From Rhizomys pruinosus (taxonomy: Eukaryota > Chordata > Mammalia > Rodentia > Spalacidae), in assembly GCA_009823505.1 (NCBI GenBank), contig VZQC01009555.1:401790-465789 (forward strand): DNA of 64,000 nt, written 5' to 3'. The translations under genes were made by a program, and so were the position numbers. The notes beneath the pieces were generated by a model, which was not told where the DNA came from, searched no databases, and saw nothing but the letters and a program-made list of their open reading frames with translations. Below are positions 10,929 to 21,470 of the stretch, one piece after another (the stretch's first letter is position 1; each line of letters opens with the position of its first letter).

Positions 10929-12274
10929 TGGGAGGCCCGCAGGCTCCTTACTCTTCTCCAAAGTGCCACATTCCCATAAACGGCAAAATGCAATGACATC
11001 TGTATTACAATCAAAGGTCTTAATTGATCCACACAGAAAGACAAAAGCCCAATGAGCAGGACTGGAAAAAATTAAACACAGACTTCTTAATAAAATTGAA
11101 GATAGATTAATAAAGCTGAAAATAGTCTCCCAGCATTGCAAGGCATGTTTATTTCCATTTAAATAGATGACTTCCCAGAGACTGTTACCAGCTCAGCAGG
11201 GATCCTGGGAGCGAAGTGCTTTCCCCTCCTGTGCATTCGAAGCTCTTTTCTGCTTATGTCCCACTGGAGACTGCGACACTCATCTGCTGATCGGGATGAG
11301 ATCATATGCATGGCCGAGTAACGCCAATATTTTCAAATGCCTGCATCTGGAGTACTCTGAACAGATATGCTGCAACTTCCTAAAAGAACATGATGGTGCT
11401 TCTGGAGAAAGACACCTTCCTCGAAAAGAAGGATGGATGGAGGATCGGCTGGCTGAGGAACACCACCCTGATTAGAAAAGCTGCTCCTGCTGCTGATAAT
11501 GATGATGTCCTCAAACCGATGAAATCTAGGAATGCTTTGGCCAGCCACCTGTCATGCATCCCATTCTTGCTGCAGAGGAAAGGAAGCCACTTGAAGACCA
11601 TAGGAAGAAGGCAGCCCCCATCAGTGGTTTGCAGGGCAGCAGCCAGACATGAGGCCACCCAAGCAGAAGGGGTAACTGAGGGCAGACAAAAGATTCCCAT
11701 GGAAACTCCAAGGCCATTTCCGGAAGGAATGGTGATGAGCGCGTATTAGAGCAGGTAACTCGTCCTGCAACTGAGCACTGATGAAGGGAAGCTCCATTCA
11801 GTCTCAAGAAGGCTTTTGAGAAAAAGGAGAGGGAACATAGTTCTAGAAACTGCAAAATCATGAAACCTGCTCACAGAGCAACTGACACTGAGAGAGTCAG
11901 GAAACATAATGTAAGGATCTGGAAGGGGCAGCAACTGTGCTGAGGAGTGTGAGAAAAACAGTGTCCTAATCACAAGAATTAGAACCATGTGCAGTGAACT
12001 CTCTAATAAGATTAAGTAATCAGTGTAAAGAGTTCATCACTGAAAAGCAAATCCACAGAAATATCAAATGTTCACCTTGAGACTTGAAAATGTTAACCTG
12101 ATGAATAAACTTTGATAGGTAAAATTAACAGTAATTGCAAGGTATAAAATGTGAAGTGATGGTGAATGCTGACGAGCTTTGACAAACTCAAGCTGCAAAC
12201 AGTGTCAGCCATGCGGGGCGGGGGCCTGGTACTCATCAGCCACAACTTTTCCTTTCCCTCTACTGCTCCCTCTT
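10929..12274. other. Unrecognised sequence X, second copy
   Basis: Appears identical to 7218-8563. Open frames 11167-11475 (+, 102 codons), 11390-11749 (+, 119 codons) and 11526-11861 (-, 111 codons) overlap and show no known domain. The composition (fewer A/T runs than the surroundings) would fit a decayed exon or retrocopy, but I cannot name a parent gene. Confidence 0.4.
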
Positions 12275-12289
12275 ACTATTTTGCATCTT

Positions 12290-13258
12290 TTTTTTTTCAT
12301 GCAATTAATTTTTTTAATTGATGCTTTTTGTATTTCATACATCATTTTCCAATTCAGTTCAGGCATATATCCCCTTCCCTTCACCCTGCCCCACCCCTAC
12401 CCATCCCAGATCATGCATTCTGCCATAACTTTTCTGCATCTTTCTGTTTTTGTTGTTGTTGTTTTGTTTTGTTTTCATTTTTTTTAATAAGTGATAATTT
12501 GTGAGTACAAGCATCCTTCATGTAAAACCAATTTGCGAGCAGTTGTGCCCAAACCCATACAGCTCATGGGTCCCACCATCCAGGAGGGGGGTGTGCTGGA
12601 TAGCTTTAGTGTCAACTTGACACACCTGGGTTGAGGGAGCCTCAATTGGGGAATTTGCTCCATTGGATTGGCCTGTGGCCACATCTGTGGTGTATTGTCT
12701 TGATTGTTGAGCAGTGACAGTATAAGAAGGCAGGCTGGGCATGAGCCAGAGAGCAAGCCAGGAGCAAGCCAGCGGACAGCATTCCTCCAAGGCCTGTGCT
12801 TCAGCTCCTGCCTCCAGGTTCCTGCCCTGAGTTCTTACCTTGGGCTCCCTTGAGTGATCAACTGTGACCCAGGAGATGTAAGCTGAATAAACCCTTTCCT
12901 CCCCAAGTTGGTGTTGGTCAGAGTGTTTTGTCACAGCAATGGAAAGACAAACTACGACAGGGGGGCTTTGTTTAAATACCTATATATCTAATTGCATGTG
13001 CTTCATTAGTAGGATTGAAAGGTTATGCCTGGACAAGCTGGCAGTCCATGAAAGAAAACAGCCAGAATTGACTAGAGACCAGGACAACAGCTCCAGAGAA
13101 AGTGGACTGTTTTGCATCTCATCCACCTGTGCCCCTTTTCTAAGCCTAGGGAACAATCTGTGGAAGAGGAGGCACGGTAGAATGTAAGGGCTGCGATTAG
13201 GGTGAATGGTGAAACTACAACAATATAGACTGGACACTCATTTGAACAACTTGATTGA
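12290..13258 (-). mobile_element. L1-tailed retroelement with 5' inversion (copy A)
   Basis: The insertion is framed by a perfect 15-bp TSD, actattttgcatctt, at 12275-12289 and 13259-13273. From 12290 the minus strand carries the local L1 3' tail (AATTAAAAA..., 'gaaaatgatgtatgaaatac', 'gcagaatgcatgatctggg'), then A-rich DNA, then the element body up to about 12586. Beyond the solo LTR (12592-12959) the body continues in the opposite orientation (12966-13258). The inverted part is the next upstream part of the element, as twin priming predicts. Confidence 0.85.
12592..12959 (+). mobile_element. Solo LTR, MaLR/ERVL-like
   Basis: A 368-bp LTR beginning TGTGCTGG and ending ACGACA, flanked by runs of G consistent with a 5-bp ggggg duplication (12587-12591 and 12960-12964). 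It has a 'tataagaagg' TATA-like site at about 12720 and an AATAAACCC poly(A) signal at about 12886. It matches the LTRs of the element at 19262-21086 but carries a different internal deletion of roughly 45 bp. It sits at the inversion junction of copy A and is therefore younger than copy A. Confidence 0.88.
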
Positions 13259-13273
13259 ACTATTTTGCATCTT

Positions 13274-13601
13274 AACAAGTTTTTAGGCTCAGCTGGGACT
13301 TGGCTTGCTCTCCGAAGTCCATTCTGGTTTCCTATGCTGCTTTCCATTCTCTCATAACAATCTGCTAATATCTCTATCATAGCTCAGCATGCTCTGTTAT
13401 GAATCATCTAATGCATTCCTTCAGACCTGCAGGCTCCTTGAGACAAAGCCAAGGGGCTCTCAAAGCTGCGACCTTAGAACTTGCAAGGTTTGCAGCTCAA
13501 AGGAGGATGGACACTCAGTAGAAGACAAACAACACTGAGAGGCCAGTGAGTGGAAGAATGAGCCAGCAAGGTCACTGTGGACAAGGACCATGCTGCTTAA
13601 G
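13274..13601. other. Unassigned sequence
   Basis: No feature recognised. Confidence 0.4.
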
Positions 13602-13610
13602 AATAACACC

Positions 13611-13854
13611 AAGGGCTGGAGAGTTAGCCTAGCGGTTAAGAGCACCAACTGCTCTTGCAGAGGACCCGGGTTTGAGCCCCAGCACCCACATGGCAGCTAA
13701 GAACCGTCTGTAACTCCAATTCTAGGAGAACTCCAGTTCCAGGGGAATCAGAGACCCTCTTCTAACCTCCATGGCATTGCATGACACGGGTGCACAAATC
13801 TACATGTGGACAGTACATTCATACACATACAAAAATAAAATAAAAATTAAAAAA
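13611..13854 (+). mobile_element. B2 SINE
   Basis: Full-length B2 with head 'ggctggagagttagcctagc', B box 'gggtttgagcccc', the long B2 body and an A-rich tail. TSD aataacacc at 13602-13610 and 13855-13863. Confidence 0.92.
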
Positions 13855-13863
13855 AATAACACC

Positions 13864-14384
13864 GAGACAAAAATAACTTAATTCCATCACAACCTGGACA
13901 CCTTGCAAAGGATCAATCCTTCAGACATTTCTTAGCCTGGAGAAAACAAGTTATTTATAAATCAGGTTTTCCAACATCTCCTTTGGAAGCTTGGCATGAA
14001 GTTGGCTTTTGATTGCATTGCACACCTGTTCACAGAAGCTGCATCTTTCATGACTTTGAAAGATCAAAACTTGATGAAGTACCACAGATGTGTTCTGCCC
14101 ACAGCCGTGAGGAGTTAAATATAGCCTCCTTCGAGCTGCCTTTGTACTCCTTCAGTAATACTGAGACTCCAGAAATCTTCACTTCTTACTTTGGTACTGT
14201 AGATTTCTGCACAACTTTAAAATCTGCTTTCTTACCTTATACCATAAAAGGCAGTATTTAGAAGATAAAGATAAATTTATTTAAATGCTCAAAGAAGAAA
14301 CAATGACAAATATAGGTAAAATGATTCTCTTTTTATCCGTGACAACGACTCTTTTTACATTTATTTCTTTATTTAATTTGAGTA
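13864..14384. other. Unassigned sequence
   Basis: An 82-codon frame at 14013-14261 has no motif. No repeat recognised. Confidence 0.4.
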
Positions 14385-14566
14385 TTTATTTGGAGGTTTA
14401 TATACGTGGGCATGTATGTGCCATGATATGTGTTTGAAGATCAGAGGGCAACTTGTAGGGGTTGATTCTCTCCTTCTACCATGCAGGTCCCAGTGACAAA
14501 CTTGGATCATCAAGGTTTGGTGGCAAGGACCCTTACCTGTAGAGCTGACTCTGTGACCCAGTAACA
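14385..14566 (-). mobile_element. B3-type SINE relic
   Basis: Minus-strand order typical of B3: 'gatcagagggcaacttgtaggggttgattctctccttctaccatg', 'caggtc.ccaggcttggtggcaa' like block and a degraded head 'gctgactctgtgaccca'. Diverged; no TSD found. Confidence 0.55.
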
Positions 14567-15039
14567 TCTAAGGGGAGAAAACTATGCACAGAGTTGAACG
14601 GCTTTGAGGTGTGAAGCAGGTGAGCAACTATGCAAGGACACTGGACTTACAGATTCACTTGTGCATAGTTGCACTGAATATCTTACTACTCAACTCAATG
14701 AATAATATATTCATTTAGAAATACTTTTTTTTTGCTTGAATATGGGATGGTTAAATAAGCCCATTGTCTCTTTTAACATGAACCTTGATCTCAAGGTCCT
14801 CCCCAACTCTGAGCCACTTTTCAAGTTCTCTAAAATTTCCAAATTTATCCTCACCTGTCTCTCTAATTTTCTGGACTTGATATACCACTTGAGTCTATGT
14901 CTGATGCCTTTGCAGATGACATCATAACAACACATTTACATCAAAATACTTGTTTTTCTATTTCACACAATAGGTACATATTTATGAGTTCTACAATGGG
15001 ACTAAACACTGTATTGCATTGTGTTTTATTAATATTTCC
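14567..15039. other. Unassigned sequence
   Basis: No repeat recognised; two opposing frames of 63 and 74 codons overlap at 14711-14935. Confidence 0.4.
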
Positions 15040-15151
15040 CTCTTTTTAAAATTTTGTTATTTGTATTTTTTAATATTTTAATTTTTTATTTATTATTTTT
15101 ATGTTTTGGTTGTTAGCCTTACCCTTTAATGGCTGCACTATCCCTCCAGCC
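15040..15151 (-). mobile_element. Internally deleted B2 remnant
   Basis: A/T-rich tail-like sequence runs straight into a B2 head (reverse), ending 'ctatccctccagccc' at 15151; the middle of the element is missing. Confidence 0.5.
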
Positions 15152-15160
15152 CTTATTATT

Positions 15161-15353
15161 TATGTGTATGAATGTACTGCCTGCATGTAGTACACCCATA
15201 TCGTGCAACACTGTGGAGGTCAGAAGAGGGCGTAGGATTCCCCTGGAACTGGAGTTAAAGACAGTTCTTAGCTGCCATGTGGGTGCTGGGAATCGAACCC
15301 GGGTCCTCTGCAAGAGCAGTTGGTGCTCTTAACCACTGAGCCATCTCTCCAGC
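15161..15353 (-). mobile_element. B2 SINE
   Basis: Near-complete minus-strand B2 with B box (reverse of GGTTCGATTCCC) at about 15291-15303 and head ending 'ctctccagcccc'. Short flanking repeat tattattt at 15153-15160 and 15357-15364. A short internal deletion removes part of the 'gtgcaccc' area. Confidence 0.85.
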
Positions 15354-15364
15354 CCCTATTATTT

Positions 15365-15565
15365 CTATTTTTAAGTGTATTAGCATATGAATGTATGTTT
15401 GCACTGTGCCATGCAATGCTCCTGGAGGTCACAGACAGCATAAAATTCCTCTAACACTGGAGTTATGGATGTTGTTAACTGGCATGTGGATGTTGGGAAG
15501 TGAACCTGAGACTTTTGCAAGAGCAGCCCAGGCTCTTCCCTGCTGAGCCATCTCTCCAGCCCCAC
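15365..15565 (-). mobile_element. Older B2 SINE
   Basis: Minus-strand B2 with many mismatches, head 'ctgagccatctctccagcccc' type at its right end. Together with the two preceding copies it forms a stack of three B2 insertions at one place. Confidence 0.75.
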
Positions 15566-15579
15566 ATTTCTCATTATTT

Positions 15580-15694
15580 GTATTTTTTTTTTTTTTTTAT
15601 TGATGCTTTGTGTATTTCATACATCATTTTCCAATTCAGTTCAGGCATATATCCCCTTCCCTTCCCCCCACCCCACCCCTACCCATCCCAGATC
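15580..15694 (-). mobile_element. LINE-1 3' end, severely truncated
   Basis: Poly(T) then 'attgatgctttgtgtatttc', 'atcattttccaattcagttc' and a C-rich block: on the minus strand this is the terminal ~110 bp of the local L1 with its poly(A). The same tail ends copies A, B and D of the L1-tailed element. Confidence 0.85.
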
Positions 15695-16489
15695 TGTTTG
15701 AAGTACAGTTGACCATTTAAAATTCCATATGTTTAAAGTATAATTATGGTGTATACATATATGTGTGACTATCTATACAAATACATACTGTGTATGTATA
15801 TGCACAACTTGATGACTTAATGTACAGATGCACTGACAATACTCACATCCCAGCTAATTAAAAGATGTCATTCATATTTGTAATTATGAAACCACACTTT
15901 CATGAGTAATTACTAATTCATTATTGAGGAATAGTTTTTCTCTTCTAAAACTGCATTCTCCAGATAATTTCTATGTCAATAGCAGGACAGCATAACCAAA
16001 GCCATTGTTTACTTCCCTGACATATTTCTTTAATGTGTAATATGAAAATATTTGTAATGACTTAAGGCATTTTATTAAAAAATAGAAAAATAAACGTGCT
16101 AGCTTCTCTTTGGACATATGTGACTTTGAGACAGTGTTCTTCATATGTGCACTACTTTGCATGAACTAAACTGTCATTAATGATAGATAAGCAGATGCTG
16201 GGACTGCTCAGAGCTAAACTGAAGCTTTCCTTAACAGAAAAGTCTTTTTTAAGCATTTGCAAAATTGAGTAGATATTGAATTTTTTTCTAATTTATTGAA
16301 GGACCAGTGCCTCCTTCAAAGTGCACTGGTGTGCAATCTGCTCCCTGGCAGAAGTTGAGCCCATAGTGACACCACCAGAGGTCCCGCCCCCGCAGCACCG
16401 ACCTGGACACACTTCTTCGCCTTCCTCCTATTTGCCATAAACTTTTAAATTATACCTTTGTGTCTATCCTGTATTTTTAGATAATTTTT
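15695..16489. other. Unassigned AT-rich sequence
   Basis: No gene or repeat recognised. TA-rich near 15750-15800. Confidence 0.4.
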
Positions 16490-16675
16490 AGCTCTGAAGC
16501 CTGTACCCAGACCCTTTCACATGCTAGAAAGTACTCAGTGGCTTAGTTACATCCTCAGCCATCTCTTTCTTTCTGAGACAGAGCCTCACAAAGATCTAGA
16601 GGCTGGCTTTGCACTCACTCTGTAAACAGGCCTTATTTTTCCACCCTCAGGAGCAGGTGAATTACAAACTGGCAC
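16490..16675 (-). mobile_element. B4-like (ID-B1 composite) relic
   Basis: On the minus strand a B1-like half ('gagacagagcctcacaaag' reversed) is joined to an ID-like half, the plan of B4-type SINEs. Strongly diverged. Confidence 0.35.
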
Positions 16676-16771
16676 CTCTAAATCCCAATTTAGCAATTCT
16701 CTCATCTCAGTAGCACAGTATCTTACATATTTTGTTTCTTTCATGAGTCATTACTCTAAAAGAATTATTTG

Positions 16772-17264
16772 CAACATTCCTAATAGTTAAGGAAACGCAA
16801 ATTAAAAAAGAAAGATGGCGTCATGAACTTTGCAGGTAAATGGGTGGAACTAGAAGCTATTATGCTAAGAAGTAACACAGTCCCAGAAAAACAAACGATG
16901 AATGGTATCCTTCATTTGTGGATGCTAACACCAAATCTGTAGTTGTAAGGCAAACTGAGCAATGTTAATGTTTTATTTCTTTTTATCTGAAAGCAACTGT
17001 GCTCTTATAATATGAATCCTTTAACAGGCTCTAGAATTAACCTACCACTTATTTTCAGACTTTGTAATTTTGGTATATGGGGGGAGGGCATGTATCCATA
17101 TTTTAGAGTAATATAAAATTAAAAGGGAAAAATGTGAATTCCAAAATATGATTTGGAATTAACATACAGTTTATTTTCAGATGTCATCATTATTTGTATA
17201 TGTGTGACATATATATGCATATATATACATATATGTATGTATATGTATCTATATCTATCTATCT

Positions 17265-17307
<43 letters not shown>

Positions 17308-17565
17308 TGCTTACTTTGGAGCAATACAAATTGGAGGGAATAACAACAAAAAGACTGGGACAGAGAACTGAGTGAAACAGTAAACTTCTCCTCAAAACAA
17401 TAAACCTCTGCATAGAAAAACTTTTAAAAGGCCCAGAAAAAGATAAAAGACATGTATGGCAGAATGCATGAGCTAAGGTGGAGCGGGGGCACGGAAAGGG
17501 GAATGAGTCTAAACTGGACTGAGAAATGCTGTATGAAATGCACAAAACTTCAATAAAAATATTTA
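16772..17565 (+). mobile_element. 5'-truncated LINE-1 with internal deletion
   Basis: Framed by a perfect 14-bp TSD, aaaagaattatttg (16758-16771, 17566-17579). It begins in ORF2 ('aacattcctaatagttaagg'), jumps within 45 bp to the end of ORF2 ('agatggcgtcatgaactttg') with loss of roughly 350-400 bp compared with the L1 at 60310-60760, then carries a 3' UTR ending 'gcacaaaacttcaataaaaa'. A tetranucleotide repeat (17246-17307) lies within the UTR. No functional ORF remains. Confidence 0.9.
17246..17307. repeat. Palindromic TCTA/GATA microsatellite
   Basis: A short (TCTA)n run meets a longer (GATA)n run, so that the centre near 17265 is a perfect inverted repeat. It is embedded in an L1 3' UTR. 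Confidence 0.97.
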
Positions 17566-17619
17566 AAAAGAATTATTTGACTCTTTGACTTAGGTTCTTA
17601 TTGTTTATTTATCATACAT

Positions 17620-17805
17620 ATGTGAAGTGTTTGTGCACATGTGTGAATGTGAGGGGCACACATACCACGGTGAACATGTAAAGATCAAAGGCCAACCTGG
17701 GGATGTTGGTCTTCTCCCTTCACCAAGCAGGTCCTGGGGCTCGAACTCAGGCTATCAGGCTTGGGGCAAAGGCCCCACCTGTAGAACCTTCTTACTGGCC
17801 CCTGA
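17620..17805 (-). mobile_element. B3-type SINE relic
   Basis: Minus-strand B3 order with 'gatcaaaggccaacctgggga', 'cttctcccttcaccaagcagg', 'ggctcgaactcaggc' and a degraded head near 17790-17803. Confidence 0.5.
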
Positions 17806-17989
17806 CCTCATGTTTGTGAATGGTCAGCTGTCCACAACATTTGATGTTCAGTTCAGTACACCAGATAGTCCCACATCACTGGGCATTCTCTGTTTCTCTT
17901 TCTGGGCTCTATCAGCAGCCCAGTCCCTCAGGAAGCCTCTCTACTGGTAAGAGTTAATACTGGTGCTACTGCTGAGCTTGCATTAATGG

Positions 17990-18135
17990 TGTCCTGCAGA
18001 CCATCTGATTGACCTTAGCAAGCCACTGAATTTGTCTGAACTTCAGTTTCTTTTTCATCAACACAATGTGAGAATTATATTGTTAATATGTATGAACCAG
18101 TTAGAAGAGATAATGCTTCAAATGCCAGCAATTAA
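17990..18135 (+). mobile_element. MIR
   Basis: Clear MIR core order: 'gaccttagcaagccactgaa', 'cttcagtttctttttcatca', then 'ttagaagagataatgcttca'. The 117-codon frame at 18032-18385 starts in this MIR and is not supported as a gene. Confidence 0.55.
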
Positions 18136-19109
18136 TTTGCCCATTGGGCACATGAGGAAGATGCTGCAGAATACAGAGAGGACAGCTTCCAAGAAGCTCA
18201 TCGGGTTAAGGACCCCCTCTGCTTTCCTGGGTTGCAGCTACTGGAAGAGCTCTAGTGATACTTCTTTAATTCTGTATGATCCCGTGAGAAGGTTTTCACA
18301 AAGAAACATGGATCTCTGGCTGAAAACTAGTGCCTTTCATATGAATATGAGAATTTACTATGCACAAATACTCATGGGCATTTGAACTTGAGGCTCTAGG
18401 AAGCTGCTTTTGTGGGGCTCACCTCATCTTACCTCCTGTTATTTGTGACACTGCTGCAAAGAAATTTCTTATTATCTATCTTCCTCAGTATTATCCTCTA
18501 TTAAATGATGAATGCAGTTATATTAATCTAATAGGCTAATATGTGAAATAAACATGCAGAATAAGATATGGAATGTAATAGACACAATAAATAATAAATC
18601 TATAAACGTTATCTTCAAACTAATGATGTACGTCTCTGACTATCAAACTCTACCTGCTACGTAATCACTGTTCTGGGTATACAAGGTCTAGAACACAAAT
18701 GAACCCCTTCCCTGCCTTCAGAGAGCACAGGATTTGTTTAACCCATCATTCAGCAGATAAAATGTACACAAGACAAATGTGAAATGTGTTCAAACTCGAA
18801 GACTTTTAAAATAGGCTTTAGTTTGCAAAAGCAAAGTAGAAATGATGGAAAATGGAGTCAAAACAGAGCACATTATGTGACAGAATTCACAAATCCTGAA
18901 GCCAGCTAGGAGGAGAGGGGGGAAGTTGGGGTAGAAAGGGTAGCTGCTGGTTCAACAAGGCCCACAGGGCAACTGAGGCTGGGCCAGGAGCTGGAGATGC
19001 ACTATCACATCACAGTGTATATCTTTTACAAATAAGGCCACAGTATCATCTTGTTCTCTTCATGTCCCTTTGTGATGTGGTCTGGGGACTCCCTCGTACC
19101 GACTCTCAC
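18136..19109. other. Unassigned sequence
   Basis: No gene or repeat recognised over about 1 kb. Confidence 0.4.
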
Positions 19110-19119
19110 TCTTTTTCTT

Positions 19120-19256
19120 CCCTGTTCCTTGTTTGGAGACAGGGTCTTCCTGTATCCCTATCTGGCATGGAACTCATTACGTAGACCAGGCTCTCCTAGA
19201 TCTCACAGAGGTCTGCCTGCCTCTGCGTCTCTAGTGCTGGGATTACAGAGTGCTCC
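19120..19256 (-). mobile_element. B1 SINE, interrupted at its end by an ERV
   Basis: Minus-strand B1: 'ggagacagggtcttcctgta', 'cctgcctctgcg', 'gtgctgggattacag'. The LTR element at 19262 is inserted into its terminal 'caccac', which is duplicated on the far side (21087-21091). Confidence 0.75.
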
Positions 19257-19261
19257 ACCAC

Positions 19262-19513
19262 TGTTCTGGTTTGTCTTCCATTGCTGTGACAAAACACTCT
19301 GACTGACACCAACTTGGGGAGGAAAGGGTTTATTCAACTCACATCTCCTGGGTCACAGTTCATCACTCAGGGAGCCCAAGGCAAGAACTCAGGGCAGGAA
19401 CCTGGAAGTAGAAGCTGAAGCACAGACCATGGAGGAATGTTGTTCACTGGCTTGCTCTCCTGGCTCATGCCCAGTCTGCCTTCTTATACAGTACACTAAA
19501 GCTATCCAGCACA
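19262..19513 (-). mobile_element. 3' LTR with 156-bp internal deletion
   Basis: Matches the 408-bp right LTR at both ends but lacks its middle: after 'cttatacagtacac' it jumps to 'taaagctatccagcaca'. Both deletion edges share a 4-bp acac, suggesting microhomology-mediated loss. Confidence 0.9.
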
Positions 19514-20678
19514 ATTGACCCCTTGTCAATTTGACACAAAAAACACATCACTATTAAACCACCACCTTTCCAGTTCTTATCCCCAAAGTATGATGTTAAC
19601 ATTAATCACAACCTAAGACAGTACAACCTTAAAAGCCCCACAGTCCTTAAAATGTCCAAATACTTAAAAGTTCACAGTCTGTTAAAAGTCTCTTAACTGT
19701 GGGCTGCTGTAAAATCCAAAACAAGTACTGTCTTATTTCAAAGGGAAGAATCAGGCACACTCAAACAAAACCTAAGTCCAGCAAAGTAGCTCAAGGCTGG
19801 ACACCTGGGATTCACTCACAATCTTCTGGGCTCCAAAGGGTTTTGGCAGCTCCCCCTCTCTGACTCTGCCATCTGTGGCAGAGACAGCTCATCTCGCAGG
19901 CCCAGACCAACTCCATTCCACACCTGCCACTGCTCTTGGTGGTCATCCCATGGTCCTGGCATTTTCAAAAAGCTGGGGTCACCACTGAAACTGAGGCAGC
20001 ACCTTCACCAATGGCCTCTTCTGACCTCTCTTGGTACAAAGCCTCAGCTTCTCTCCATGACCCCTGCAATCTTGGGGTCTTCACTGCAACCGAGGTGCAC
20101 TTCCACCAATGGTCTTTCCTGACCTCTCACAGTGCCCAGCCTCGGCTGCTCTCTGTGACCCCCTCAAATTTCAACCAGAACCATATAGGAGACTCTTACA
20201 CACTACCAAGTCCTGCTTCTAGCTCGAGATGGAGGCTCGGGCCCCTTCTGGATCACAGCTTCTGTGTGCTGACCCTGAAGAAATTCTTCCCAGAAGATTT
20301 CACCACAGAGATGGTGGTCTCTTGTTACTTACAGCTGATTTTTCAGCCCCAGCTAACCAGCATCAATTGTCCCAGTACAAAGATTTCACTTCAGGTTCTG
20401 GTCTCTTGTTACTTACAGCTGATTCTTCGGCCCCAGCTGACCAGAACCCACAGATTAAACAGTCTTGATGATCTCTGCTTCCTTTTGAAACTAGAAACTT
20501 CACAAGCCAGGCATCCATCTTCTACAAATCAGCAAAACTGCTCCAAGCTCCACAGCAACAATCTTTAGGCATTCAATGATTTTCCCAGCCCAAAGTTCCA
20601 AACGCCTCCACAATCCTCCCCCAAAACACCCAGGTCAGGTCTGTCAAAGCAATACCCCACTCTTCTAGTACCAATTTC

Positions 20679-21086
20679 TGTTGTAGTTTGTCTTCCATTG
20701 CTGTGATAAAACACTCTGACTGACACCAACTTGGGGAGGAAAGGGTTTATTCAGCTCACATCTCCTGGGTCACAGTTCATCACTCAGGGAGCCCAAGGCA
20801 AGAACTCAGGGCAGGAACCTGGAAGTAGAAGCTGAAGCACAGACCATGGAGGAATGCTGTTCACTGGCTTGCTCTCCTGGCTCATGCCCAGTCCGCCTTC
20901 TTATACAGTACACAACAACCTGCCCAGGGTGGCACCACTCATTGTGGGCCAGGCCCTCCCACACTGCTTGACCATCAAGACAATACTCCACAGATGTGGC
21001 CACAGGCCAATCCAATGGAGCCAATTCCCCAATTGAGGCTCCGTCAACCCAGGTGTGTCAGGTTGACACTAAAGCTATCCAGCACA
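20679..21086 (-). mobile_element. 5' LTR, full length (408 bp)
   Basis: On the minus strand it starts TGTGCTGGATAGC, has a 'tataagaagg' site and an AATAAA signal, and ends ACTACAACA. It is a close relative of the solo LTR at 12592-12959. Confidence 0.9.
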
Positions 21087-21091
21087 ACCAC

Positions 21092-21470
21092 ATGTGATGG
21101 TTTCCCTGGATCCTTAAATATTCTCTACTTCTGTTTCCAATTGTGACCAATGGGATATGATAGAAACACTGTTGAGCCTCCTCCAGGACTGCACCTTAAG
21201 AGGGTTGCAGCTTCTTAGAAACCAGGTACCACACTATGAAGAGATCCCCAAAAGCTGCCTTAGATGACCATGTAGGGAAGAATGGGGGATTCTGACAGGC
21301 ATCCATTAATGTGAACAGCCAGTGTGGGAAGCAAGCCATCTTGGATGTCCCAGCCATTCCCAGCATTCTCTTTAATGCACAGAATAATAAAAAGAATCAG
21401 TTATTCTAAACCACTGTGTTTGGGGTTGAGCTGTTATGTGGCAACAGACAACCCAAGGAATTTTATTATG
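21092..21470 (+). mobile_element. MLT1-like ancient MaLR LTR
   Basis: The right-hand part 'aataataaaaagaatcag' then 'taaaccactgtgtttgggg' and 'ctgttatgtggcaacagac' follows the 3' end of old eutherian MLT1/MST LTRs. Diverged; limits approximate. Confidence 0.5.

Larger units (their letters stand above)
10695..12425. repeat. Second copy of the 1.73-kb duplicated segment
   Basis: Counterpart of 6984-8714. Unlike the first copy it runs on without interruption into a complete retroelement insertion (12290-13258) with its own TSD, so this copy is likely the genuine locus. Confidence 0.85.
19262..21086 (-). mobile_element. Complete MaLR/ERVL-like LTR element
   Basis: Two long terminal repeats (19262-19513 and 20679-21086) flank a 1,165-bp internal region; the whole is framed by a 5-bp TSD accac (19257-19261, 21087-21091). 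LTR ends are TG...CA. The poly(A) signal AATAAACCC lies on the minus strand, so the 5' LTR is the right-hand one. Directly inside it the minus strand reads ttggtactagaagagtgggg, which resembles a leucine-tRNA primer-binding site as in the ERVL group. I see no gag, pol or env homology; the internal part looks non-coding, as in MaLRs. The 210-codon plus-strand frame at 19936-20568 is antisense to the element. Confidence 0.85.

Noticed and set aside
18032..18385. 117-codon frame as a gene
   Set aside because: Its start lies in a MIR relic and no motif is seen downstream.
19936..20568. 210-codon frame as a protein gene
   Set aside because: It is antisense within the non-coding interior of the MaLR-like element and includes a local duplication; no known domain.
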